Source: JAAFHB01 sp942493325 (GTDB taxonomy: Bacteria; Bacteroidota; Bacteroidia; Bacteroidales; Prolixibacteraceae). Taken from it: 64,000 nt of DNA. Both the position numbers and the translations under genes were made by a program. This document shows, in pieces, positions 53,285 through 60,528 of this stretch. Positions within the stretch are counted from its first letter, which is position 1; each line of letters starts with the position of its first letter. The notes under the pieces are model-generated. The model was not told the DNA's origin, made no database searches, and worked only from the letters and a program-made list of their open reading frames with translations. The stretch is from contig OW818689.1 of the NCBI GenBank assembly GCA_942493325.1, forward strand, positions 124,001-188,000. Direction: 5' to 3'.

Positions 53285-53743
53285 TCAAAAGAGGACAGAA
53301 ACCTTTTGACAGACCGATGTTAGAAATATGCTGTCATCAATTGTAAACGGGGCAGGGGAGTGAGAATCGATATCAATTTCGGCCACGAATTGATCACCCT
53401 TTAGAACAGGCACCACAATTTCGCTTTGCACATCAATACTGCAGGCTATGTAATTTCCTTCCTGGCTGACATCCTGTACAATTTTGGGTTGTTTAGTTTC
53501 TGCCACCTGTCCGCAAACTCCTTTACCTACCCGGATCATGGTATGTTCAGTCGGCTTCCCGGAATACGATTCCAGCATCAGCATTTCTCCCTTTATATCA
53601 AGCACGTAGAATCCAACCCAATTATAATGAAATACATTGTTTTTCAGCAGTTCACAGGTGCGTAATAAAATTTCGTGCCGTTCTTTGCCCGTAGCAATAA
53701 ACGATTCAATATCCTGAAGTAATCCTGTATAATCAATAGGCAT
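53285..53743 (-). CDS. GAF-domain protein, free methionine-(R)-sulfoxide reductase-like
   Basis: A 152-residue single-GAF protein starting at the ATG at 53743; a TTG 12 codons upstream overlaps pyrI and is less likely. Cys in GVCGQVAE and in NYIACS match the active-site Cys pattern of free methionine-(R)-sulfoxide reductase (fRMsr, MsrC/YtsP type), followed by SEIVVPV and DIDSHSP. The reductase role is a close-family inference. It lies just after pyrI in the same direction. Confidence 0.85.
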   Translation of the reverse strand: MPIDYTGLLQDIESFIATGKERHEILLRTCELLKNNVFHYNWVGFYVLDIKGEMLMLESYSGKPTEHTMIRVGKGVCGQVAETKQPKIVQDVSQEGNYIACSIDVQSEIVVPVLKGDQFVAEIDIDSHSPAPFTIDDSIFLTSVCQKVSVLF

Positions 53744-53775
53744 CTTAAAAAATAATTTACGGTCGTTTGTGGTAT

Positions 53776-54228
53776 TCAATAAAAAAACATTTCATTTTCA
53801 TTGGTGATTTTTTCACAGTAAAGGCATTTCAGGGTAATAGGTTTGTCTGAAAGGACCTCAAAACGTGTGGTAATGCTCTCTGCATTGGTAATGCATTTTG
53901 GATTAAAGCAATGGACAATCCCCTTGATCTCCCCGGGAGTTTCAACCACCCTTTTTTCGATTACCTCGTAGTCGCGGATAGTATTCAGCTTTGCATGCGG
54001 TGCCACAAGGGCTATTTTATTCACTTCTTCGTCGGCAAAAAAACGGTTAGCAATTTTAATAATTGCTTTTGCACCCATTGCTCTGCTATCGAGGTTATTG
54101 CCGAAAGTTACCATCTTATCGCAATCCTCCAGTTTGAGGATTTTTATTACCTTAAAAAGCGCTTTTGTTGGGATATGGTCAATGACGGTGCCGTCTTTTA
54201 TTGCACTCACTTTGAGATGTTTTTCCAT
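53776..54228 (-). CDS. pyrI: Aspartate carbamoyltransferase regulatory subunit
   Basis: A 150-residue PyrI with the N-terminal nucleotide-binding fold (VSAIKDGTVIDHIPTKAL) and the C-terminal zinc site (CFNPKC...CLYC). It binds CTP/ATP and controls PyrB. It is 17 nt downstream of pyrB in the same operon. Confidence 0.96.
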   Translation of the reverse strand: MEKHLKVSAIKDGTVIDHIPTKALFKVIKILKLEDCDKMVTFGNNLDSRAMGAKAIIKIANRFFADEEVNKIALVAPHAKLNTIRDYEVIEKRVVETPGEIKGIVHCFNPKCITNAESITTRFEVLSDKPITLKCLYCEKITNENEMFFY

Positions 54229-54245
54229 GACAAATAGTTGAAAGA

Positions 54246-55157
54246 TTATTTAAGGTTTAACAGATGTGCGATGATCGCCATTCGGGTATAGACCCCGTTC
54301 TTTGCCTGGGTGAAGTAATAGGCTTTCGGATTACTGTCAACGTCTGTATGTATTTCGTTAATTCGGGGCAGCGGGTGCAGGATTTTCATATTCTCTTTCG
54401 TGTTTTTAAGCATTTCGTTCCGGAGAATGTATACATTTTTCACTTTTTCATATTCCACCGGGTCAATGAACCGCTCTTTCTGGACGCGCGTCATGTAAAT
54501 AATGTCGGCCGCATTAATTATTTCGGTAAACTCAGTATGTTCGAAATACCGAATGCCCTTTGAAGTGAGCAGCAACTTGTATTCATTGGGCATCGCAAGT
54601 TCAGGTGGTGCTATAAAATTGAAGATCGGATCCTCAAACTGTAACATGGCCATCAGCAGGCTGTGTACTGTTCTTCCGTACTTCAAATCGCCCACCATAA
54701 ACAGGTTGATGTTATCGAGCCTTCCCTGGGTTTTGATGATCGAATACATATCAAGCAGAGTCTGTGACGGATGTTGGTTGGCGCCGTCACCTGCATTGAT
54801 AATCGGAACGCACGACACTTCGGATGCATATCGCGCACTCCCTTCCAGGGGATGCCGCATAATGATCATATCGGCATAATTACTCACCATCCGTATGGTA
54901 TCATGCAGTGTTTCACCTTTCGACACACTCGAAGAAGCAGAATCGGAAAATCCGATAATCTTTCCTCCCAGACGGTTAATGGCAGTTTCGAAACTTAATC
55001 TTGTACGTGTCGAAGGTTCAAAGAAAAGTGTGGCAATTACTTTTCCCTGGAGCAGCTTCTGGTTGGGATTTGCTTCAAAATCCTGCGCGAGATGCATGAT
55101 TTTGAGGTACTCCTCCTTGGTAAAGTCAGTGATGGAGATCAGGCTTTTTGGGATCAT
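54246..55157 (-). CDS. pyrB: Aspartate carbamoyltransferase catalytic subunit
   Basis: A 303-residue PyrB with FFEPSTRTRLSFE (carbamoyl-phosphate loop), MRHPLEGSARYASEV, NAGDGANQHPSQTLLD, and HPLPRINEI near the C-terminus. It makes carbamoyl-aspartate in pyrimidine synthesis. Its promoter is at 55180-55208. Confidence 0.97.
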   Translation of the reverse strand: MIPKSLISITDFTKEEYLKIMHLAQDFEANPNQKLLQGKVIATLFFEPSTRTRLSFETAINRLGGKIIGFSDSASSSVSKGETLHDTIRMVSNYADMIIMRHPLEGSARYASEVSCVPIINAGDGANQHPSQTLLDMYSIIKTQGRLDNINLFMVGDLKYGRTVHSLLMAMLQFEDPIFNFIAPPELAMPNEYKLLLTSKGIRYFEHTEFTEIINAADIIYMTRVQKERFIDPVEYEKVKNVYILRNEMLKNTKENMKILHPLPRINEIHTDVDSNPKAYYFTQAKNGVYTRMAIIAHLLNLK

Positions 55158-55179
55158 AAGTATATAAATTTGAGGTTTA

Positions 55180-55208
55180 CAAAAATATAAAATTTAGCTG
55201 TTATTCAA
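55180..55208 (-). promoter_or_regulatory. Promoter of pyrB-pyrI
   Basis: On the minus strand a -7 box TATTTTTG (55180-55187) lies 23 nt before the pyrB ATG, and a TTG (55206-55208) lies 18 nt upstream of the box. The leader is too short for an attenuator. Confidence 0.5.
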
Positions 55209-55215
55209 CCCAACA

Positions 55216-55836
55216 TCAGGGTTTGTTATTCACAATTAATGAAGCCGTGAGTTGATCGATTTTTCCGAGTTTTTCCATTACAATATCGGTTAACTGTTTT
55301 CTTACCAATATTTTAGCCTTGCAAGTGAGATCGAAATTACTTTCCTGCATCACGAGCTGATATTCTTTTAATACCATCATAAACTCGTTCATAGCCAGGT
55401 AACCGAAATTGACTTCAACGGTATTCTCAATGATTTTCTCGATGATTTGGGCATTGTTCAGGGCATCGGCGGCCGCATGTTTATAAGCATTTGTTAATCC
55501 GCTGGTTCCTAATAAAATGCCCCCAAAATACCGGACAACCACGACCAGGATATCTGTTAATTCCAAAAGTTTTATTTGCCCCAGTATCGGTCTTCCGGCC
55601 GTGCCCGAAGGCTCACCATCATCGTTTACCCTGAATAGATTCATATCCGCCCCCAACCGCCATGCAAAACAGTGATGCCTTGCACTGTGATGTTCCTTTT
55701 TTATCCGAAGCGTGATCTCCCTGATCTGTTGTTCGTCTGACACCGGAAATGCATAGGCAATAAATTTGCTCCCTTTCTCCTTGTAAATTCCTTCAGCTGG
55801 CGATCCTATTGTTTTATAGGTGTCTGTGTATTCCAT
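55216..55836 (-). CDS. YigZ/IMPACT-family protein
   Basis: A 206-residue protein with the UPF0029/IMPACT motifs: KKEHHSARHHCFAWRLG, NDDGEPSGTAGRPIL and VVRYFGGILLGTSGL. YigZ-family proteins have an unclear RNA- or translation-related role. It lies between pyrB and dnaA. Confidence 0.93.
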   Translation of the reverse strand: MEYTDTYKTIGSPAEGIYKEKGSKFIAYAFPVSDEQQIREITLRIKKEHHSARHHCFAWRLGADMNLFRVNDDGEPSGTAGRPILGQIKLLELTDILVVVVRYFGGILLGTSGLTNAYKHAAADALNNAQIIEKIIENTVEVNFGYLAMNEFMMVLKEYQLVMQESNFDLTCKAKILVRKQLTDIVMEKLGKIDQLTASLIVNNKP

Positions 55837-55892
55837 TGAGTGAAAAGATGAGTTTCGGAAATATCAAAACTGAACGGTTAACGATGAAAATC

Positions 55893-55923
55893 AAAAAAAA
55901 AACAGACCTTTTGGCCTGTCTGT
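55893..55923 (-). terminator. Terminator of dnaA
   Basis: On the minus strand ACAGAC pairs with GTCTGT, with extra CC/GG pairs inside, and is followed by ten T residues. It lies 11 nt past the dnaA stop. Confidence 0.65.
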
Positions 55924-55933
55924 CAAATCGAAC

Positions 55934-57364
55934 TTAATACTTTAATCTGTTTTCTATCTCGTCGAGGTAAACTTTAAAATTTTTATCCGTATCCTTCAGA
56001 TTAGCGACCGTCCGGCATGCATGCAGCACTGTTGCGTGATCCTTTCCCCCGATTTGCGAGCCGATCGACGCAAGCGAAGATTTTGTCATGCTTTTCGAAA
56101 AGTACATGGCAATCTGGCGAGCCTGAACCGTTTCTCTTTTGCGTGTCTTCACTCCCAATGAATCGATGGGAAGATTGAAATAATCACAAACTGTTTTCGA
56201 GATATAATCGATCGTTATTTCCCGTACTGAACACTTCACGAGCTTATTGATCATTTTTATAGCAAGGTCGATGTTGATCTCCTTGCGGTTCAGGGTTGCC
56301 TGAGCCAGTAATGATATTAACGCTCCCTCAAGCTCCCTTACATTACTGTTGATATGTGATGCAATATACTCAAGGACCTCTTCCGGAATATCGATACCGT
56401 CTTTGTAGATTTTCTTGCGAAGGATGTTCATCCGCGTTTCGAAATCGGGAATTTGCAAATCGGCAGTAAGTCCCCATTTAAACCTTGAAAGTAATCGTTG
56501 CTCAAGGCCTTTTAATTCGATGGGCGGTTTATCCGAGGTGAGGATAAGTTGTTTTCCGGTTTGATGCAGGTGATTGAAAATGTGAAAAAAAGTTTCCTGA
56601 GTTTTTTCCTTTCCCGCGAATTCCTGAACATCATCTATGATCAAAACATCGATCATCTGGTAGAAATGAAGGAAGTCGTTACGGTTGTTGTTCCGCGTAG
56701 CCTCTGAAAACTGGGTCTGAAATTTATTCGCATTTACATACAGGACAATTTTTTCAGGGAATCGTTCCTTAACCTCAATTCCTATGGCCTGTGCAAGGTG
56801 GGTTTTACCCAATCCCGAATTACCATAAAGCATTAATGGGTTGAAGGCCGTTCCGCCAGGTTTTTGTGCAACAGCATAACTGGCGCTGCGGGCAAGCCTG
56901 TTGCACTCACCTTCAATAAAGTTATCAAAGGTATTATCCTGCTTCAGTTGCGGATCAATGTTAAGTTTTTGAATTCCAGGTATTACAAACGGGTTCTTAA
57001 TGGCACTGTCATCGTGAAAGGATGAGGCTGCAATTGGCCTGTTCTTCAGATTATTGTTCTGATTGGTAGGCAGTTTTACGGTGTAAGGTTTGTTGTTAGT
57101 GCTGAGATTATTATCCACCACCACACTATATTCAAGTTTGGCACCTGCACCAAGTTCTTTTCTGAGGGTTTTCCTCAGAATATCAATGTACTGTTCTTCA
57201 AGGTACTCGTAAAAAAAAGGGCTTGGAACCTGAATGGTAAGAATATCATTATCCAGTTTAATGGGAACAATGGGTTCAAACCAGGTTCTGTAACTTATGA
57301 AAGGCACGTTGTCTTTAATAATTTTCAGACAATTCTCCCAGACGTTATTATAATCTCTGTTCAT
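55934..57364 (-). CDS. dnaA: Chromosomal replication initiator DnaA
   Basis: A 476-residue DnaA. Domain I at the N-terminus (NVWENCLKIIKDNV), an AAA+ domain with Walker A YGNSGLGKTHLAQAIG (about residue 182), Walker B VLIIDDVQ, sensor II region, and domain IV with GGKDHATVLHACRTV, which reads DnaA boxes. Length is typical for Bacteroidota. It starts at the ATG at 57364. No DnaA-box cluster is seen upstream, so oriC is probably elsewhere. Confidence 0.97.
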   Translation of the reverse strand: MNRDYNNVWENCLKIIKDNVPFISYRTWFEPIVPIKLDNDILTIQVPSPFFYEYLEEQYIDILRKTLRKELGAGAKLEYSVVVDNNLSTNNKPYTVKLPTNQNNNLKNRPIAASSFHDDSAIKNPFVIPGIQKLNIDPQLKQDNTFDNFIEGECNRLARSASYAVAQKPGGTAFNPLMLYGNSGLGKTHLAQAIGIEVKERFPEKIVLYVNANKFQTQFSEATRNNNRNDFLHFYQMIDVLIIDDVQEFAGKEKTQETFFHIFNHLHQTGKQLILTSDKPPIELKGLEQRLLSRFKWGLTADLQIPDFETRMNILRKKIYKDGIDIPEEVLEYIASHINSNVRELEGALISLLAQATLNRKEINIDLAIKMINKLVKCSVREITIDYISKTVCDYFNLPIDSLGVKTRKRETVQARQIAMYFSKSMTKSSLASIGSQIGGKDHATVLHACRTVANLKDTDKNFKVYLDEIENRLKY

Positions 57365-57700
57365 TTAGGTTTTGGCTCATGAAAAATTGTACTTTTTTTT
57401 TTATTCATAGGTTGCAAAGGTTGAAAAAATTTAGTCGGGAAAAAATTGCTCAAAAAGTTGCATTTTTCTATGGTTTTAATTTTCAGTTTATTGCCTCTGC
57501 AAGTATTTTAAAAATAATGCAAATAATTCATATTCAGTTTGTTGTGTTTCGATTGTTCGCAAACATTTGATCTTATGCGTGTTGTAGAGATAATTCCTAC
57601 AATACTTTTGTGAAAAAGAATGTTTCAGAAAACTGATCGAAAAACGGCAAAAAATTCTCTTTCGAGAGGTCTAAAAGTAAATAAAAAAGAATCGATAAAA
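57365..57700. other. AT-rich region upstream of dnaA, no gene
   Basis: The 336-nt gap has no credible reading frame. A plus-strand TACTTTTG (57603-57610) with a TTG 18 nt before it fits the promoter pattern but faces no plus-strand gene. No TTATnCACA-type DnaA boxes were seen, so I do not call an origin. Confidence 0.5.
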
Positions 57701-58957
57701 CTATTTCTCAACCGTTTTTAGTGCATTTTTTAAACTTATTTCTTTCCCGTTTTTGTACGACTTTAAAAATGCCTCAGGAAAAGCACTTTGTATCTTATTT
57801 AGAGTTATTCTGACTTTATCATAAGATTCAGGAGCTGTTACATAATAATATTTTCTTCCCGATTTAATTTCTGTAATCTCCTCAATCCCTTTAAACATGG
57901 GGGATGAAAGGCTCACAGGGGTCGAAGAGGAGAAGACCTGGACCCTAAAAGTAATATTATCAGCTACCTGCGCGGAAGGTGGGATTGTCATATTTTGATT
58001 GCGCCCAAAATCGATAGCTGAAAAGTGGATGTAACGTTTCGGATTAAGCCGAAAATCGACCAATAAGCGGTTCAGATTTTCGGTTGAAGAACTCAGATTC
58101 TGATATAACCGCCGGTCATTTACCAAAAGCCCCAGGGAACCATTGGCTGTATCAATTTTGGTTAAGATCACCTGTAAATTCGACAGAGAACCATTTAACT
58201 GGTCCACGGTTCTGTTCAACTCAAGTTGTGTAAGCGAGTCACTGAATGTGGAGAGATTGTCCATGATCCGACCCAGTTTTCCTGAATTGCTTTTCAGATT
58301 TTCCGTAGCTTCACTAAGATTTGATATCGTTGAGGCGAGATTTTTCTTTTGATCGTAGACAACATCGTTCACGTTACCCGAAATTTTTTCGAGATTAGTC
58401 ATAGTAAGATTGATCTGATGGATGCTTTCTGAGAGGTTGCGCTGCGATTCGCTATTCAGAATTTTTGAAACGGCTACGACAATGGAGTCAAGATTCTCAA
58501 TCATCCGTTCTGCCTTCACTTTAATAGGTTCAATCTGTTCATTGACCTGTTGCATAATATCTGCTGCCATCTGAGTATTCAGCGTATCGTTGGCTTGTAA
58601 AAGCTGCTCCGAATGACCCAGATTCAGCTTGACAACCTTTGATCCCAACAGATCAGTACTCGCGATTTCTGCTGTAGTTCCTACAGGCAATGGAAAGTCG
58701 TTGTGAATGGCAATTTTGACGATCAGGTCTCCGGACAAATCCTCTGCAAAGTAAATCTCACGCACATAGCCGATTTTCAGGCCATTCAATGTAACCTGGG
58801 TGGTAGCGGTCAGACCACCTACATTCTTATAACGGGCATAAAAGACTTTTTCTGTCCGGAAAATATCCCTCCCTTTAAGAAAATTAATACCCCAGATCAG
58901 AAGGGTGAGTGAGATAATCACTAAAATTCCGATCTTCGATGTTTTAGTAAGCTTCAT
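57701..58957 (-). CDS. MlaD/MCE-domain protein with C-terminal SPOR-like domain
   Basis: A 418-residue protein: an N-terminal membrane anchor (IGILVIISLTLLIWGINFL), an MCE domain with LTATTQVTLNGLKIGYV and TAEIASTDLLGSKVV (about residues 37-115), a long helical region (140-300), and a C-terminal SPOR-like domain (about 330-410, RVQVFSSSTPVSLSS, IFPEAFLKSY-like end). MCE proteins bind lipids in ABC systems. The C-terminal domain is closely like that of the amidase encoded next to it. Confidence 0.9.
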   Translation of the reverse strand: MKLTKTSKIGILVIISLTLLIWGINFLKGRDIFRTEKVFYARYKNVGGLTATTQVTLNGLKIGYVREIYFAEDLSGDLIVKIAIHNDFPLPVGTTAEIASTDLLGSKVVKLNLGHSEQLLQANDTLNTQMAADIMQQVNEQIEPIKVKAERMIENLDSIVVAVSKILNSESQRNLSESIHQINLTMTNLEKISGNVNDVVYDQKKNLASTISNLSEATENLKSNSGKLGRIMDNLSTFSDSLTQLELNRTVDQLNGSLSNLQVILTKIDTANGSLGLLVNDRRLYQNLSSSTENLNRLLVDFRLNPKRYIHFSAIDFGRNQNMTIPPSAQVADNITFRVQVFSSSTPVSLSSPMFKGIEEITEIKSGRKYYYVTAPESYDKVRITLNKIQSAFPEAFLKSYKNGKEISLKNALKTVEK

Positions 58958-59022
58958 GTCAGGAATTTTTCAAATTATTCGTAAAAATATACATAATAAT
59001 GATCAGTAAAAAGCCCGTTACA

Positions 59023-60288
59023 TTACTTTTTTTGCATGGCCTCCTTCACAGATATTGGCTCTCCGTTTCTGAATGCTGCAATAAATGCATCAGGTATTTT
59101 TTTCCGGATTGTTGAAAGATTTTGTTTGGCCTCTATGAGTGATTCACTCTCGAGGCAATAATATTTGTAGTAGTTGCCTGATTTAATCTCTGAAATATTT
59201 TCAATCCCTTTAAATATCCGGGAATTCAGCGAAAGTTTTGTAGGTGAGGCAGAAAGCTGAATGGCATAGGTGATTGCATCAGATTCATCTGCCCGGGGTG
59301 TATTCTCCTCCTTAATTATGGATTGACTTTGATTCTTATATTCCGTCACCTTTTTAATTTCCTTCATTTCGGGCGATGGTCTGGAAGCAGGAGATGGTTT
59401 GGCAGAGACACTATTGGAGTCTTCGGGTGATTCTTTTTTTGATGCACCTGCGTATGCCAGGTTCAGGCGTGATTCAAATTTTTCCTTGTAAGATTTAAAT
59501 GAGTTGAAGATCGATAACGCGAGGGTTTCTCTGCCGTTATCAGTCATCAGGTAATTTGCTTCCGCCTGGTTGCTCAGGTAGCCCGTTTCGATCAAGACCC
59601 CCGGCATTGCAGTTTCACGCAATACAAGGAAGCCCGCTTGTCTCACATCACGACTTGCTCTTTGGGCATGTTTCAGGAAGGTATCCTGCAGTATTCCGGC
59701 AAATGATACACTTTGTTCAATATGAGTATTCTGAATCAGTTCAAACATGATATACGATTCGGACAGGTTAGGGTTAAATCCTTCGTAACGTGTGGTATAA
59801 TCACTTTCGAGTAAAATCACACTGTTCTCCTTTTTTGCCACATTAAGGTTGTCTACGGTCCGGTGAAGTCCTAAAACATAGGTCTCGGTCCCTTTAACCG
59901 ATGGTGTATTGCAATAGTTGGCATGTATTGATATAAACAGATCGGCATTATTCCTGTTTGCGATTGCCGATCGTTCGAAAAGAGGGATAAATACGTCATT
60001 GCTTCGGGTGTAAATTACTTTGACATCGGGCAATTTTTCTTTGATGTATTTGCCAAGTTTCAAGGCAATCGAGAGGACAATGTCTTTTTCACGAGCCCTT
60101 CCTACCACAGCTCCCGGATCCTTACCTCCGTGACCAGCGTCGATCACAACCGTTTGAAGACCCTTATTGTCGCTGTTGTTGCTAAAAAGCGGCGTGGTTA
60201 TTAACAAAATGATAATAAACAGGAGTAATTGTTGTATGTGAAATTGAGTATAAAATATATTCTTAACCTTTATATACATTGTCTTCAT
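59023..60288 (-). CDS. N-acetylmuramoyl-L-alanine amidase with C-terminal SPOR-like domain
   Basis: A 421-residue exported protein if started at the ATG at 60288; the frame extends upstream to 60366 with a stretch that looks unlike a signal peptide. After the hydrophobic leader (LLLFIIILLITTPLFS) comes an Amidase_3 catalytic domain: VIDAGHGGKDPGA (zinc His), SERSAIANR-like region LFERSAIANRNNADLFISIH (second His) and GVLIETGYLSNQAEANYL (catalytic Glu). A linker of about 70 residues leads to a SPOR-like domain (about 345-415). It splits septal peptidoglycan. It is 65 nt upstream of the MCE gene. Confidence 0.92.
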   Translation of the reverse strand: MKTMYIKVKNIFYTQFHIQQLLLFIIILLITTPLFSNNSDNKGLQTVVIDAGHGGKDPGAVVGRAREKDIVLSIALKLGKYIKEKLPDVKVIYTRSNDVFIPLFERSAIANRNNADLFISIHANYCNTPSVKGTETYVLGLHRTVDNLNVAKKENSVILLESDYTTRYEGFNPNLSESYIMFELIQNTHIEQSVSFAGILQDTFLKHAQRASRDVRQAGFLVLRETAMPGVLIETGYLSNQAEANYLMTDNGRETLALSIFNSFKSYKEKFESRLNLAYAGASKKESPEDSNSVSAKPSPASRPSPEMKEIKKVTEYKNQSQSIIKEENTPRADESDAITYAIQLSASPTKLSLNSRIFKGIENISEIKSGNYYKYYCLESESLIEAKQNLSTIRKKIPDAFIAAFRNGEPISVKEAMQKK

Positions 60289-60442
60289 GCCTGAATTATT
60301 GTTAAGATCTGATATTTTGAAGAAAACACTTCGATTTCCCCGGTATTTAAATGAACATGCAGTCAAATCAACTGCCGCCGTGTCTCAAAAAAAACAACGG
60401 ATTACAGGATACAAAAATAGAAGATTAAATTATTTTTTCGGG

Positions 60443-60476
60443 TTGTAAGTTTCTCTAAATGGATTTTTTACTTTTG
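60443..60476 (+). promoter_or_regulatory. Candidate promoter of the LptD-like gene
   Basis: TTG (60443-60445) and TACTTTTG (60469-60476) with a 23-nt spacer; the TTG start codon of the LptD-like gene is 53 nt after the box. The spacer is longer than the consensus. Confidence 0.4.
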
Positions 60477-60528
60477 CCCTATGCAATTCGTTGCGTTTAT
60501 GTTAGATTTAACTTGATTTGGGAAAGTT

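Noticed and set aside
57379..57570. 63-codon plus-strand frame upstream of dnaA
   Set aside because: AT-rich composition and lack of motif indicate chance.
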